A stretch of 64,000 nt of DNA, taken from assembly GCF_003143515.1 (NCBI RefSeq), contig NZ_CP029343.1, positions 1,426,001 through 1,490,000 of the forward strand. Direction: 5' to 3'. Numbering within the stretch: the stretch's first letter is position 1; each line of letters starts with the position of its first letter. The notes beneath the pieces are model-generated. The model was given only the letters and a program-made list of their open reading frames with translations. It was not told the DNA's origin and searched no databases. This document shows, one piece after another, positions 38,017 through 47,903 of the stretch. The position numbers were made by a program, and so were the translations under genes. Source of the DNA: Massilia oculi. GTDB taxonomy: Bacteria > Pseudomonadota > Gammaproteobacteria > Burkholderiales > Burkholderiaceae_D.

Positions 38017-40224
38017 TCAGGCTGGCGCCATCGTCTCTTCGGATTCGGACGCCGACGCCGGCCTGGGAGCCGATGCCGCCTCCGCCACCGCCGCAAGCGC
38101 CGCGCTGGACTCGAGGATGCGCGCCAGCGCCGTCATGTCGACCGGCTTGACCAGGTGGTGGGCGAAGCCTGCCTGCAGCGCCCGTTCGCGGTCCTTGGCC
38201 TGCCCGTAGCCGGTCACGGCGACCGGCACCGTGGCCGCCGTTTCGGGCAGGGAGCGCAGTTCCTGGGCCAGCTGGTAGCCATCGACGTCGGGCAGGCCGA
38301 TATCGATCAGCATCACGTCGGGCCGCTCGGCGCGCGCGCGGCGCAGGGCCGATTGGGCGTCGTATTCGACCGAGGTGGCGTGGCCCTGCACCTGCAGCAA
38401 GGTGGACAGGCTGTCGGCGGCGTCGCTGTTGTCGTCCACGATCAGCACCCGCAGCTTGCGCTGCAGGACGGCGCGCGCGTCCTCAGGGTCGCCCGGTCCT
38501 GCTTCACTGCCGTCGCAGGCGCCCGCCACGCACGGCAAGGTCAGCGTGAAGGTGCTGCCGAAGCCGACGCCTTCGCTGTGCGCCGCCACCTCGCCTTCGT
38601 GCATGTCGACCAGGCGCTTGACCAGGGTCAGGCCCAGTCCGAGCCCGCCCTGCGAGCGCGCCAGCGTGCGCGCGCCCTGGGTGAACAGGTCGAACACGCT
38701 CGGCACCAGGTCGGGCGGCATGCCGGAGCCGTTGTCGCGCACGCGCAAGGCCATGCGGCCATCGACCGCCTCGAGCGCGAGCGTGAGCTGGCCGCCTTTC
38801 GGCGTGTACTTGGCGGCGTTGTTGACGATATTGGCCACGCTCTGCACCAGGCGCGTATGGTCGCCGCGCACCCAGACCGGCGCGTCGGGCAGCTCCACCC
38901 GCACCTGGTGCGATTTTTCCAGCACCAGCGGGCGGGTCTGGTCGAGCGCCCCGGTCACCACCTCGCGGAAATCGATCGTCGCCAGCTTGAGCTTGACCAG
39001 GCCGCGCGTCACGCGCGAGACGTCCAGCAGGTCGTCGATCAGGCGGCTCATGTGCTTGACCTGGCGGCTGATGATGGAACTGGTCTGGCAGATGCGCGGC
39101 TCGGTGGCGAACTGCATGCTCAGCAGGCTGGCCGAGCTGCTGATCGGCGCCAGGGGGTTGCGCAGCTCGTGCGCCAGCATGGCCAGGAATTCGTCCTTGG
39201 CGTGGCTGAGACGCTCGGCCTGCACCCGCGCCGCGCGCTCGCTTTGCAGCAGCGCGTCACGCTCGAGCGCCGCAGCGCGCAGCGTTTCCTCGAGACGCGA
39301 GCGACGCACCACCTCGCGCGTATGGCGCGCCACGTCCTCGGCCATCGCCGTCTCTTGCTCGGTCCAGTGGCGCGCGAACGGCTCGTGCAGGTAGAACACG
39401 GCCGACAGGCGCGCCTCCTCGATGATCGGCACGATCACCACCGCGCGCGCGTCGATGCCGGCATAGGCCGCGACGCATGGCGCCGAGCGGGGATCGGCCC
39501 CGACGTCGTCGATGCGCACGGTGCGGCCCTGGCGCAGCATGTCGGCGATCGCGGATCCGAATTCATCCAGGGGGTGCGACATGCCGGCCAGGCTGGCCAT
39601 GCGGCCCTCGGTCCAGTCGCGGTCGATGCTGACGGTGCGGCCGGCGGAATCGATTTCACCATAGCCGACGCGCGCCACGCCGAGGGTCTGCCCGGTCATG
39701 GCGCTGGTGGCCTTCATGATGTGGACAGCGTCGTCCAGGCCGTCGAGGGTTTCGCCCAGCTTCTGGTGAAAAGCGTGGCGGTGCTGGGACAGCACGTCCG
39801 ACGTGGTTTCGGTGAGCACGCAATAGACGCCGGCCACCTGCCCTGCATGGCGCGCCGGGGACAGCGAGACGGAAAAGAAACGCCGCTCGCGCTTGCCGTT
39901 GCGCTCGAATTCCATCAGGGCGTGCTGGAGCTGGGTCGCTTCGCCGGCCAGCGCGAGTTCGAAATAGGGACGCATGCGCTCCCACAGCTCGGGGCGCACG
40001 CTGGCGTATGGCGCGCCACGCGCTGCCGGGTGCTTGTCGCCGAGCAGGTCGGAATAGGCCTCGTTGTAGAACAGGCGCAGGTCGTCGCCAATGGCCAGGA
40101 ACATCGGGAAGCGCGAGGCCTGGATCAGGTCGCCAATGGCGCGCAAGCCCTCAGGCCACGTGTGCGGCTCTCCCAGCGCCAAACCGCCGACGGCCGCCGG
40201 CGGGAAACTGCTCAGATTGCTCAT
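38017..40224 (-). CDS. hybrid sensor histidine kinase (PAS-GAF-HisKA-HATPase-REC)
   Basis: A soluble 735-residue hybrid kinase. A PAS-like domain at about 30-140 (FPMFLAIGDDLRLFYNEAYSDLLG) and a GAF domain at about 160-310 (AIVVIVPII-type core) are followed by HisKA with His352 in MLAHELRNPLAPI. An ATPase domain (NIVNNAAKYTPKGG, DNGSGM, GGLGLGLTLVKRLVDMHEG) and a C-terminal receiver with phospho-acceptor Asp641 (VMLIDIGLPDVDG) complete it. No membrane segment is present, so it senses a cytoplasmic signal. A separate phosphotransfer or output protein must exist elsewhere. Confidence 0.93.
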   Translation of the reverse strand: MSNLSSFPPAAVGGLALGEPHTWPEGLRAIGDLIQASRFPMFLAIGDDLRLFYNEAYSDLLGDKHPAARGAPYASVRPELWERMRPYFELALAGEATQLQHALMEFERNGKRERRFFSVSLSPARHAGQVAGVYCVLTETTSDVLSQHRHAFHQKLGETLDGLDDAVHIMKATSAMTGQTLGVARVGYGEIDSAGRTVSIDRDWTEGRMASLAGMSHPLDEFGSAIADMLRQGRTVRIDDVGADPRSAPCVAAYAGIDARAVVIVPIIEEARLSAVFYLHEPFARHWTEQETAMAEDVARHTREVVRRSRLEETLRAAALERDALLQSERAARVQAERLSHAKDEFLAMLAHELRNPLAPISSSASLLSMQFATEPRICQTSSIISRQVKHMSRLIDDLLDVSRVTRGLVKLKLATIDFREVVTGALDQTRPLVLEKSHQVRVELPDAPVWVRGDHTRLVQSVANIVNNAAKYTPKGGQLTLALEAVDGRMALRVRDNGSGMPPDLVPSVFDLFTQGARTLARSQGGLGLGLTLVKRLVDMHEGEVAAHSEGVGFGSTFTLTLPCVAGACDGSEAGPGDPEDARAVLQRKLRVLIVDDNSDAADSLSTLLQVQGHATSVEYDAQSALRRARAERPDVMLIDIGLPDVDGYQLAQELRSLPETAATVPVAVTGYGQAKDRERALQAGFAHHLVKPVDMTALARILESSAALAAVAEAASAPRPASASESEETMAPA

Positions 40225-40412
40225 CAGGATTAACCCAGAGTGGTTCTCGCGAAGCTGGCTGGGCTTGATACACTGGAACGTTTCCCATCGCGTTCTTATT
40301 GCCCCGCCGCCAACATTTTTTTATTGACGCGATTATAGCGAGCAAACAGAACGGGCTGCGCCCGTTACACATCAGCGACGTTTGATGGTTGCAACGGTAC
40401 TACAGCAATGTG

Positions 40413-41354
40413 CTAATAGATCTCGGCGGCGGCGGCCCGCACGGCGGTCAAGAGCAGGTCGGCGCCCGGCGACAGCAGGTGGTCTTGCTGGCGGATGATG
40501 CCGAAAGCATCCATCTTGCATGGCAGCTCGATCGGCAGGATGCGCATCACGTTCAGCGAGGCGTAGTACTGCGCCACCTCTTGCGGCATCACGTGCAGAG
40601 CGTCGGTCTGCTGCAGCAGCGCCGTCACCAGCAGGATCGCCGTCGTGTCCACCACATTGACCGGCGGCGCCAGGCCGGCGCGCCGGAACATCATGTCGAA
40701 GCGGTGGCGCAGGATGCTGCCCGGCGACGGCAGGATCCACGGCCGGGCGGCGATGTCCTCGAGGGTCAGTCCGCGCCGCTCCAGCAGCGGATGGCCGGGC
40801 CGGACGACGGCGCAGGCCGGCTCCTCGCTCAGCTCCTCGTAGATCAGGCCCGTCGAATCCTCCTTGTCCAGGATGCGGCCGATCATGAAATCGAGGGTGC
40901 CGTGCTTGAGCTTGTCGAGCAGGAGGTTGCTGGATTCGAGCTGCACGCCGATGCGCAGCAGCGGCGCCTGCTCCTTGATGCGCGCGATCGCGCGCGGCAG
41001 CAGCGCCATCGCCGGCGCCATGATCACGCCCACCTCGACCTGCCCCGCCTGCCCGGCCTTGAGCGCGACGATGTCGTCGTGCGCCAGCGCCAGGCTGGTG
41101 AGCGCCATGCGCGCGTGGCGGATCATGGTCTCGCCGTAGATGGTCGGCTCCATCCCGCGCGGCAGGCGCTCGAACAGGCGCACGTCGAGCATCTCTTCCA
41201 GGTCCTTGACCTGCTTGGACGCCGCCGGCTGCGTCATGTGCAGCTCCTCGGCCGCGCGGTGGATGTTGCGGTAATCGTCCAGGGCGATCAGGAGCAGCAG
41301 CTGGCGCGTCTTGAGGCGCGCTTTCAGGAACCAGTTGGGGTTTGTCGTATCCAT
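40413..41354 (-). CDS. LysR-type regulator, GbpR-like
   Basis: 313 residues. The N-terminal winged helix-turn-helix is NIHRAAEELHMTQPAASKQVKDLEEMLDVRLFER. A sugar- or inducer-binding domain follows. It resembles GbpR, the LysR regulator that controls the chvE sugar-binding protein gene in Agrobacterium and Azospirillum in response to arabinose, fucose and galactose. It sits 25 bp after the transporter operon (stop at 41380) in the same direction. I infer that it controls the three operons that share the TCGATAC-N8-GTATCGA element, which has the T-N11-A form of LysR sites. Confidence 0.85.
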   Translation of the reverse strand: MDTTNPNWFLKARLKTRQLLLLIALDDYRNIHRAAEELHMTQPAASKQVKDLEEMLDVRLFERLPRGMEPTIYGETMIRHARMALTSLALAHDDIVALKAGQAGQVEVGVIMAPAMALLPRAIARIKEQAPLLRIGVQLESSNLLLDKLKHGTLDFMIGRILDKEDSTGLIYEELSEEPACAVVRPGHPLLERRGLTLEDIAARPWILPSPGSILRHRFDMMFRRAGLAPPVNVVDTTAILLVTALLQQTDALHVMPQEVAQYYASLNVMRILPIELPCKMDAFGIIRQQDHLLSPGADLLLTAVRAAAAEIY

Positions 41355-41379
41355 CGAGAAATCATATCAGCCCGGCGTC

Positions 41380-42360
41380 TCACGGTGATCTGAACGCCAT
41401 CACCCGCTGCACCACACAGAACACGAACAGCAGGCCGCCGATCACGATCCTGGTCCACCATGAGCTGAGCGTGCCGTCGAAGGCGATCAGGGTCTGGATC
41501 GTGCCCAGCACCAGCACGCCGGACAGCGCGCCGAGGATGTAGCCATAGCCGCCGGTGAGCAAGGTGCCGCCGATGACCACGGCGGCGATCGCATCGAGCT
41601 CCGTGCCCTGCGCATGCAGGCCGTAGCCGGACAACATGTAGAAGGCGAACAACAGGCCCGCCAGCGAGGCGCAGAAGCCGCTGAAGGCATACACCAGGAT
41701 CTTGGTGCGGCCGACCGACAGGCCCATCATCGCGGCCGACTGCTCGTTGCCGCCGACCGCATACACGGCGCGTCCGAAGCCGCTGTAGTGGGCTAGCAAG
41801 ACCGCGAAGGTCAGCATGGCGAGCGCGATCAGTGCGCCGGGAGAAAGAAAGCCGCCGAAGAACGGGATTTGCGTCTGCGACATCGCCACGAACAGCGGAT
41901 CCTCGATCGTGATCGACTCGATGCTGATCAGGTAGCACAGGCCGCGCGCCAGGAACATCCCGGCCAGGGTGACGATGAAAGGCTGCAGGCGGAAATAATG
42001 GATGACGGCGCCCATGCCGCCGCCGAACACGAAACCCAGCGCCAGCACGGTGGCAATCACCGCCAGCGGCGGCCAATGCGCCACCTGCAGCAGCCAGGCC
42101 GCGATCATCGTCGACAGCGCCAGCACGGCGCCGACCGACAGGTCGATCCCGCCCGACAGGATCACGAACCCCATGCCGATCGCGATCACCAGCAGGAAGG
42201 CGTTGTCGATCAGGAGGTTGAGCATCACCTGAAGCGACAGAAAACCTTCGTACAGGGCGCCGCCGACCAGCAGCATCGCGGCCAGCAGGACCACCGTGAC
42301 CAGCGAGGTAAAGGAAGGCGCGCTCGACAGCTTGCGTGCCTGCGCGACGACCGCGTTCAT
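41380..42360 (-). CDS. yjfF: sugar ABC transporter permease (YjfF-like)
   Basis: A 326-residue inner-membrane permease of the BPD_transp_2 family with 8-10 helices. The family signature is FVILSGGIDLSVGAVLALSTMIAA, and the C-terminal EAA-like loop is TELDAIAAVVIGGTLLTGGYG. It pairs with the YtfT-like permease to form the channel of a galactofuranose-type importer. The start ATG overlaps the preceding stop by 4 bp. Confidence 0.9.
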   Translation of the reverse strand: MNAVVAQARKLSSAPSFTSLVTVVLLAAMLLVGGALYEGFLSLQVMLNLLIDNAFLLVIAIGMGFVILSGGIDLSVGAVLALSTMIAAWLLQVAHWPPLAVIATVLALGFVFGGGMGAVIHYFRLQPFIVTLAGMFLARGLCYLISIESITIEDPLFVAMSQTQIPFFGGFLSPGALIALAMLTFAVLLAHYSGFGRAVYAVGGNEQSAAMMGLSVGRTKILVYAFSGFCASLAGLLFAFYMLSGYGLHAQGTELDAIAAVVIGGTLLTGGYGYILGALSGVLVLGTIQTLIAFDGTLSSWWTRIVIGGLLFVFCVVQRVMAFRSP

Positions 42361-43451
42361 GCCGCCCTCCGCTTCCACAGGCGCCTGAACCCGTCCGACT
42401 GCGAGATACAGACCAAAAATACGACGACCGACTTGACGACCATATTGACCTCGGGCGGCACGCCCAGCGAATAGATGGTGTAGGTGAGCGTCTGGATGAT
42501 CAGCGCACCGATGATGGAACCGGCCAGGCTGAACTTGCCGCCGGCGAGCGAGGTGCCGCCCAGGGTCACGGCCAGGATGGCGTCGAGTTCCAGCATCAGG
42601 CCGGCGTTGTTGGCGTCCGCGCTCTTGACGTTGGAGCTGATCAATAGGCCCGCCATGCCGGCGCAGGCGGCGGCGAACACGTAGACGAACACGATCAGGG
42701 CCGCAGTGCGGATGCCGGCCAGGCGTGCGGCGACCGGATTGATGCCGACCGCCTGGATGAACAACCCGAGCGCGGTATGGCGCAGCAGCAGCGCGGTGAC
42801 GCCGAACACCGCCACCACCACGAACAGCGCGAACGGCAACCCGAACAAATAGCCGCTGCCGAGGAAAAAGAACGGTTGATAATAGACGGTGACGATCTGG
42901 CCGTCGGTCAGCAGCTGGGCCAGGCCGCGCCCCGCCACCATCAGGATCAGGGTCGCGACGATGGGCTGCAGGCCCAGGCCGGCGACGAGCAGGCCGTTCC
43001 ACAGGCCGCACAGCAGCGCGGCGCCGAGGGCGGCGGCCATCGCCAGCAGCATCGGCGTCTCGGCCACGTAGACCGGCACGCCGTCCTGGACCACCATCGT
43101 CCCGCCAATCAGCATCGACGCCACGGTGCCGGACAGCGCCACCACGGCGCCGACCGAGATGTCGATGCCGCGCGTGGCGATCACCAGGGTCATGCCGATC
43201 GCCGCCAGCGTCAAGGGAGCGGCGCGATTGACGATGTCGACCAGGGAGCCGTACAGGTGGCCGTCCTTGATCTCCAGGCGGAAAAAGCCGGGGATGAGAA
43301 GAAAATCGATCAGCAGCAGCGCGGCCAGCGCGGCCAGGGGGCGGAACAGGTGATGCCCTGTCGCGCGGGCGAGCAGCGAGGCGGGCATGGGAGCGATTGG
43401 TTTCGCAGCCGGCGTGGCCTGCGCCACGGGTGCTTGCTCCTTGACGATCAT
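42357..43451 (-). CDS. ytfT: sugar ABC transporter permease (YtfT-like)
   Basis: A 364-residue permease, paralogous to the next gene. The signature is IATRGIDISVGAVVALSGTVASMLIGG and the cytoplasmic loop LELDAILAVTLGGTSLAGGKFSLAGSI. Two permeases with one fused ATPase is the YtfQRT-YjfF layout of E. coli. The ATG overlaps the ATPase stop (ATGA), choosing this start over the longer open frame. Confidence 0.9.
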   Translation of the reverse strand: MIVKEQAPVAQATPAAKPIAPMPASLLARATGHHLFRPLAALAALLLIDFLLIPGFFRLEIKDGHLYGSLVDIVNRAAPLTLAAIGMTLVIATRGIDISVGAVVALSGTVASMLIGGTMVVQDGVPVYVAETPMLLAMAAALGAALLCGLWNGLLVAGLGLQPIVATLILMVAGRGLAQLLTDGQIVTVYYQPFFFLGSGYLFGLPFALFVVVAVFGVTALLLRHTALGLFIQAVGINPVAARLAGIRTAALIVFVYVFAAACAGMAGLLISSNVKSADANNAGLMLELDAILAVTLGGTSLAGGKFSLAGSIIGALIIQTLTYTIYSLGVPPEVNMVVKSVVVFLVCISQSDGFRRLWKRRAA

Positions 43452-44971
43452 TGACAGCCCTCCCCTGCGATCACGTGCAGCACCGAGCTGTCGTCCAGCT
43501 CGCCGCGGCGGTACTCGCCGCAGGCCTTGCGGTCGCGCATGACGACGATGCGGTCGGACACGCGCAGCACCTCGGGCAGTTCGGACGAGATGAACAGGAT
43601 GGCCATGCCCTTGCGGCACAGCGTGGTGACGTAATCCATGATTTCCTGCTTTGCGCGCACGTCGATGCCGCGGGTGGGTTCGTCGAGGATCATCAGCTTC
43701 GGTTCGGTGGCCAGCCAGCGCGCCAGCAGCACTTTTTGCTGGTTGCCGCCCGAGAGCGTGCCGATCGGCGTTTCGATGGACGCCGTCTTGATCCCCAGTT
43801 GCCTGACGTAGTGATCCGCCAGCTCCTGCTGGCGCCGCAGCGGAATCGCACGCAGCAATCCCTGGCGCGCCTGCAGCGCCAGGATCAGGTTTTCGCGTAC
43901 CGACAGGTCCAGGATCGCGCCCTCGTGCTTGCGGTCTTCGGAGCAGAAGCCGATGCCCTCGCGGATCGCGTCGCGCGGAGTAGCGAAGATGGTCGCACGG
44001 CCGCCGATCTCGATCGCGCCATCGTCCGCCCGGTCGGCGCCGAACAGCAGGCGCGCGGTCTCGGTGCGGCCGGAACCCAGCAGGCCGGCAAGGCCCAGCA
44101 ACTCGCCCTGCCTGATGCTCAGGTCGAGCGGCGCCAGCACGCCACGGCGCGCGAGTTCTCTTGCTTGCAGGAGGGCCGGGCCGGCCTGGTGGCCTTCTTC
44201 GATGCCGGTCTGCGGCTGTTCCTGGGTGTCGGCGGCCACCCCGATCATCTTGTTCACCAGGGCCAGGCGCGACAGCTCGCTGCACAGGTATTCGCCTTCG
44301 CGCTCGCCATTGCGCATCACCGTGATGCGGTCCGAAATCGCGTAGGTCTGTTCGAGGAAGTGGGTGACGAACAGGATCGCCATGCCCTGCTCGCGCAGGT
44401 TGCTCAACACCGAGAACAGCAGCTGCACCTCGGCCTCGTCGAGGCTGGACGTGGGTTCGTCGAGGATCAGCACATTGGCCGAGATGTTCAGCGCACGGGC
44501 GATGGCCACCATCTGCTGGATCGCCAGAGGATAGCTGGCCAGCGGCCGGCCGACGTCGACGTTCACCTGCAGGCGAGTCAGGAGCTCCTGCGACAGGCGA
44601 CGCATGCGGCGCCAGTCGATCATGCCGAAGCGGCGCGGATAGCGGCCGATGAAGATGTTCTCGGCGACCGACAGGTTCGGGCACAGGTTCACTTCCTGGT
44701 AGACCGTGCTGATGCCGAGTTCCTGGGCGTGCTGGGTCGAACGCGGTTCGATCCGCTCGCCATCGAGCACGATGCTGCCGCGTTCCGGCTGGTAGACGCC
44801 CGTCAGCACCTTGATCAGGGTGGACTTGCCGGCCCCGTTCTGGCCCATCAAGGTATGGACTTCGCCCGGATACAGGCGCAGGCCCGCATCCGACAGCGCT
44901 TTCACGCCCGGGAACTGTTTGTGGATGCCGGTGACGTCGAGCACCGGCAGCGCCGTGGTCGAGGCGGGCAT
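43448..44971 (-). CDS. ytfR: sugar ABC transporter ATP-binding protein (YtfR-like, duplicated ATPase)
   Basis: A 507-residue protein with two ATPase domains. The first has Walker A GQNGAGKSTL, signature SYPLAIQQMVAIARAL and Walker B VLILDEPTSSLD. The second lacks a full Walker A (GLLGSGRTET) but has LSGGNQQKVLLARWL and MILDEPTRGID. This is normal for sugar importers of the RbsA/MglA/YtfR group. The start ATG 44971 is 7 bp after the binding-protein stop. Confidence 0.93.
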   Translation of the reverse strand: MPASTTALPVLDVTGIHKQFPGVKALSDAGLRLYPGEVHTLMGQNGAGKSTLIKVLTGVYQPERGSIVLDGERIEPRSTQHAQELGISTVYQEVNLCPNLSVAENIFIGRYPRRFGMIDWRRMRRLSQELLTRLQVNVDVGRPLASYPLAIQQMVAIARALNISANVLILDEPTSSLDEAEVQLLFSVLSNLREQGMAILFVTHFLEQTYAISDRITVMRNGEREGEYLCSELSRLALVNKMIGVAADTQEQPQTGIEEGHQAGPALLQARELARRGVLAPLDLSIRQGELLGLAGLLGSGRTETARLLFGADRADDGAIEIGGRATIFATPRDAIREGIGFCSEDRKHEGAILDLSVRENLILALQARQGLLRAIPLRRQQELADHYVRQLGIKTASIETPIGTLSGGNQQKVLLARWLATEPKLMILDEPTRGIDVRAKQEIMDYVTTLCRKGMAILFISSELPEVLRVSDRIVVMRDRKACGEYRRGELDDSSVLHVIAGEGCQ

Positions 44972-44978
44972 GGCCGCC

Positions 44979-45953
44979 TCAATATTTACGGTTCGGGAAT
45001 TCCTTGGCTGCGACTTCGGCCGGGAAGACACCTTCTTGCACCACGACGCGCTTCAAGACCGGCTTGCCGGCCTTGACCGCCCTGGCCGCTTCCATCAGCT
45101 GCGGGCCGAGCAGCGGATTGCATTCGACGGTCACGTTCAGCTTGCCCTGCAACATGGCCTCGAACGCACCGCGCACGCCGTCGATCGACACGACCAGGAT
45201 GTCCTTGCCCGGCTTGAGGCCGGCTTCCTCGATCGCCTGGATGGCGCCGATCGCCATGTCGTCGTTGTGCGCGTACAGCACGGTGATGTTCTTGCCCTCG
45301 GACTTGAGGAAGGCTTCCATCACCTCCTTGCCCTTGGCGCGGGTGAAGTCGCCGGTCTGGGAGCGGATGATCTTCAGGCGCGGCTCGGTTTTCATGACTT
45401 CCGCGAAGCCGGCCTTGCGGTCGATAGCCGGCGCCGAACCCACGGTGCCCTGCAGCTCGACGATGTTATAGGCGCGGGTCGGGTGCTTCTTCGCGTGTTC
45501 GACCAGCCAGCGCGCGGCGCGGCGGCCCTCTTCCACGAAATCGGAACCGAGGAAGGTGACGTACAGCGACTCGTCGCTGACCTTGACGCCGCGGTCGGTC
45601 AGGATGACGGGGATATTGGCGCGCCTGGCTTCGCGCAGCACGGTATCCCAGCCGGATTCCACGACCGGGGAGAAGGCGATGACGTCGACGCGCTGCGCGA
45701 TGAAGGAGCGGATCGCCTTGACCTGGTTTTCCTGGCGCTGCTGGGCGTCGGCGAACTTGAGGTTGATGCCGGCCTTGTTGGCGGCGTCCTTGATCGAGGC
45801 GGTGTTGGCGGTGCGCCATTCGCTTTCGGCGCCGACTTGCGAGAAGCCAATGGTGAGGGGCTTGGCGGCGAAGGCCGCGTTCAGCGGCACAACGGTTGCG
45901 GCCACAGGCGCGGCAACTGCGACGCCCAGGAAATTCCTGCGGGTGAGGCTCAT
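44979..45953 (-). CDS. ytfQ: sugar-binding protein (YtfQ-like) with a twin-arginine signal
   Basis: A 324-residue periplasmic binding protein of the RbsB/YtfQ family (LTIGFSQVGAESEWRTANTASIKDAA). Its signal peptide begins MSLTRRNFLGVAVAAPVA, a Tat-type motif, and would be exported folded. Sugar-contact segments RSFIAQRVDVIAFSPVVESGWD and AHNDDMAIGAIQAIEEAG are present. Likely ligands are galactose, galactofuranose or L-arabinose, given the catabolic genes under the same promoter element. It is first in its operon. CGGAGA lies 7 bp before the start. Confidence 0.92.
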   Translation of the reverse strand: MSLTRRNFLGVAVAAPVAATVVPLNAAFAAKPLTIGFSQVGAESEWRTANTASIKDAANKAGINLKFADAQQRQENQVKAIRSFIAQRVDVIAFSPVVESGWDTVLREARRANIPVILTDRGVKVSDESLYVTFLGSDFVEEGRRAARWLVEHAKKHPTRAYNIVELQGTVGSAPAIDRKAGFAEVMKTEPRLKIIRSQTGDFTRAKGKEVMEAFLKSEGKNITVLYAHNDDMAIGAIQAIEEAGLKPGKDILVVSIDGVRGAFEAMLQGKLNVTVECNPLLGPQLMEAARAVKAGKPVLKRVVVQEGVFPAEVAAKEFPNRKY

Positions 45954-46008
45954 CACTTTGTCTCCGGTATTGTTGTTCTGCAATCCTAGGACAAAGTGAG
46001 ATACTGAT

Positions 46009-46051
46009 CCAATCAATTTTTTGAGCGTTGCGATATATATTTGAATATCTA
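46009..46051 (-). promoter_or_regulatory. regulon element A, upstream of the transporter operon
   Basis: CCAATCA at 46009-46015, exactly 14 bp, then GCGATAT-N8-ATATCTA (46030-46051), a weaker form of the dyad TCGATAC-N8-GTATCGA. Positions of agreement are five of seven in each half. The operon is read leftward from here, its start codon being 56 bp from CCAATCA. The AGATA sequence ten bases before CCAATCA is shared with element B. Confidence 0.75.
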
Positions 46052-46097
46052 TCACGACCTGCCCCCGGACCGGCGGGGCACGTCGTTCGATCGCGGC

Positions 46098-47075
46098 TCA
46101 GGAATATGCGGAGCTCATATTCAACACCCCATTCGCCCCGCGCGGGAAGAACCCGCCCATGGTCACCGACTCCCTGGTCAGGTAAACGATATTGAGCACA
46201 TCGCCTGGCGTGCGGCTGAAGGCGATGCCGTCCTTATCCAGCGGTACGATGTTCGACACCGTCGCGTCCGAAGCGTGGACGATTCCCTGGTCCACATCGC
46301 TCGTCCCGTCGAGGCTGTCGCGCGCATCCGAGATCGCGCCGGCCGCAGTGCGCAGCGATGGCGTGCTCAATCCCTTCGAGTACAGCACCGTGCGGACCAG
46401 GCCCGCATGATAGGCTTCGGCCGCCAGGATGCCGGCCGCCGCCTCGAGGAAGGTCTTGTTCTGGATGAGTGGCGACGCGCCCTTGTAGGCGGTCACGCCG
46501 ACGTCTTCGAAGATGAAGGCGCCGAGCAGGAAGTTTTCGTCGCTGGCATACGGGTCGAAGGCGACGCCCGGGCCAACCAGACCGGCGGCCCGGGCCGCGC
46601 TCGAGAATGCGCCATTCGGATCGGTGCCGCCAATGTCCAGCGCCGGCTGGGCCACCGCCGCAGCGCCAAGCGCGCCGCGCAGGAAGGCGACGTGGGCGAT
46701 CTCGTCCTGCGCGATTTCCTTCGCATACTGGGCCACCAGCGGATCCTTGAACTGGACCTGGCGGCCACCGGTCACCGCGCCTTGCGTCCCGGCACCGTTC
46801 AGCAGATTGGCCGGAAGGCCGATGCCAAGCGCCGCATAAGAATAGAACTGCGCTTCCAGATACTCGAGATTGAGCGCGAAATTGAGGATGTCGACATCGG
46901 TCGGCGTCGCAGCCTGCGCGATGGCGTCCTTGACCGAGCCGCCGCAGGCGCTCAGGAAAGTACCGCCCACCATGCCGACGCTGATGCCGCCGACATTCTT
47001 GAAGAAGGAACGCCGTTGTTCGAGCTTTTGCTTGCGTGATTCGAGTAGTGCCAAGGTCACATTCGTGTCTGTCAT
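46098..47075 (-). CDS. exported ferritin-like domain protein
   Basis: A 325-residue protein of the Ferritin_2/desiccation-related type. The N-terminus RRSFFKNVGGISVGMVGGTFLSACGG combines a Tat-like RR motif with a lipobox-like LSAC. The four-helix core carries Glu/His metal-ligand candidates: LNLEYLEAQFYSYAA, IAQDEIAHVAFLRG, FEDVGVTAYKGA and AAEAYHAGLVR. Some plant and Deinococcus relatives are desiccation-induced. The ECF sigma/anti-sigma pair is divergent from it, 240 bp away, and may control it. Confidence 0.85.
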   Translation of the reverse strand: MTDTNVTLALLESRKQKLEQRRSFFKNVGGISVGMVGGTFLSACGGSVKDAIAQAATPTDVDILNFALNLEYLEAQFYSYAALGIGLPANLLNGAGTQGAVTGGRQVQFKDPLVAQYAKEIAQDEIAHVAFLRGALGAAAVAQPALDIGGTDPNGAFSSAARAAGLVGPGVAFDPYASDENFLLGAFIFEDVGVTAYKGASPLIQNKTFLEAAAGILAAEAYHAGLVRTVLYSKGLSTPSLRTAAGAISDARDSLDGTSDVDQGIVHASDATVSNIVPLDKDGIAFSRTPGDVLNIVYLTRESVTMGGFFPRGANGVLNMSSAYS

Positions 47076-47315
47076 GGTAGTTCTCCTGTTGGAATAACGT
47101 CAAGAAACCGGGCCAGCGCGTGCTCGAAAATTTCAATCAGGAAATCTGCTTGAAACCGGCGACACAACGCATACAGCTTGTACTCGCGAAGGCTGCGTTC
47201 GGTTTCAACTATTTGAGGACGCGCATGGTCTCTCGCGTGCGCGTGCTGGGCGATATCGCGTGATATTGTCGAAACGAGCAGCTCTCCGTCCAATGCGCTA
47301 ACTTCAAGGTGCCAG

Positions 47316-47903
47316 GTGCCAGACTCCAACCCGATCGATCCCGAACAGCTGAGGGGCTGGCTACAGGCAGCGGCGCGGCAAGATGGGCGGGCTTTCCGCC
47401 TGCTCTACGACGCCACATCGCCAAGACTGTTTGGCTACGCGTTGCGCATATTGGGTAAACGGGAGTTGGCAGAGGAAGCCGTGCAGGATGGATTTGTCGC
47501 GATCTGGCATGGCGCGGCCAGTTATCAGGCACAGCTGGCCGCACCCATGACGTGGATGACCACCATCGTGCGCAACAAGGCGCTCAACCTGCTGCGCAGA
47601 CATGCGCACGACGCCGGCATCGATGGCCCGGTGTTCGACGAGTGCGTCATGGCCGCACTGCACGATCCGCAAGCAACGCCTGTCGATGCCTTGCTCATCA
47701 GCCGCGAAGCCAAGGCGCTGGCCCATTGCATGTCGACGCTCGGGGGCGCCCACCGGCAAGTCGTGGGGCTGGCATTCTTCCATGACCTGTCGCACAGCGA
47801 GGTGGCGCAGCAGATGGCCATACCCATCGGCACCGTCAAGACCTGGATCCGGCGCAGCCTCGAACGTCTCAAGACCTGCATGGCGAAAGGCGAACGGCCA
47901 TGA
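47316..47903 (+). CDS. ECF sigma factor (RpoE/SigK-like)
   Basis: 195 residues starting at GTG 47316 with AAGGTG upstream. Region 2 is AEEAVQDGFVAIWHGAASYQAQLAAPMTWMTTIVRNKALNLLRR. Region 4 is HRQVVGLAFFHDLSHSEVAQQMAIPIGTVKTWIRRSLERLK. It is paired with the next gene, an anti-sigma factor, as in SigK/RskA systems, which suggests it is held inactive until an envelope or oxidative signal. Confidence 0.92.
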   Translation: MPDSNPIDPEQLRGWLQAAARQDGRAFRLLYDATSPRLFGYALRILGKRELAEEAVQDGFVAIWHGAASYQAQLAAPMTWMTTIVRNKALNLLRRHAHDAGIDGPVFDECVMAALHDPQATPVDALLISREAKALAHCMSTLGGAHRQVVGLAFFHDLSHSEVAQQMAIPIGTVKTWIRRSLERLKTCMAKGERP

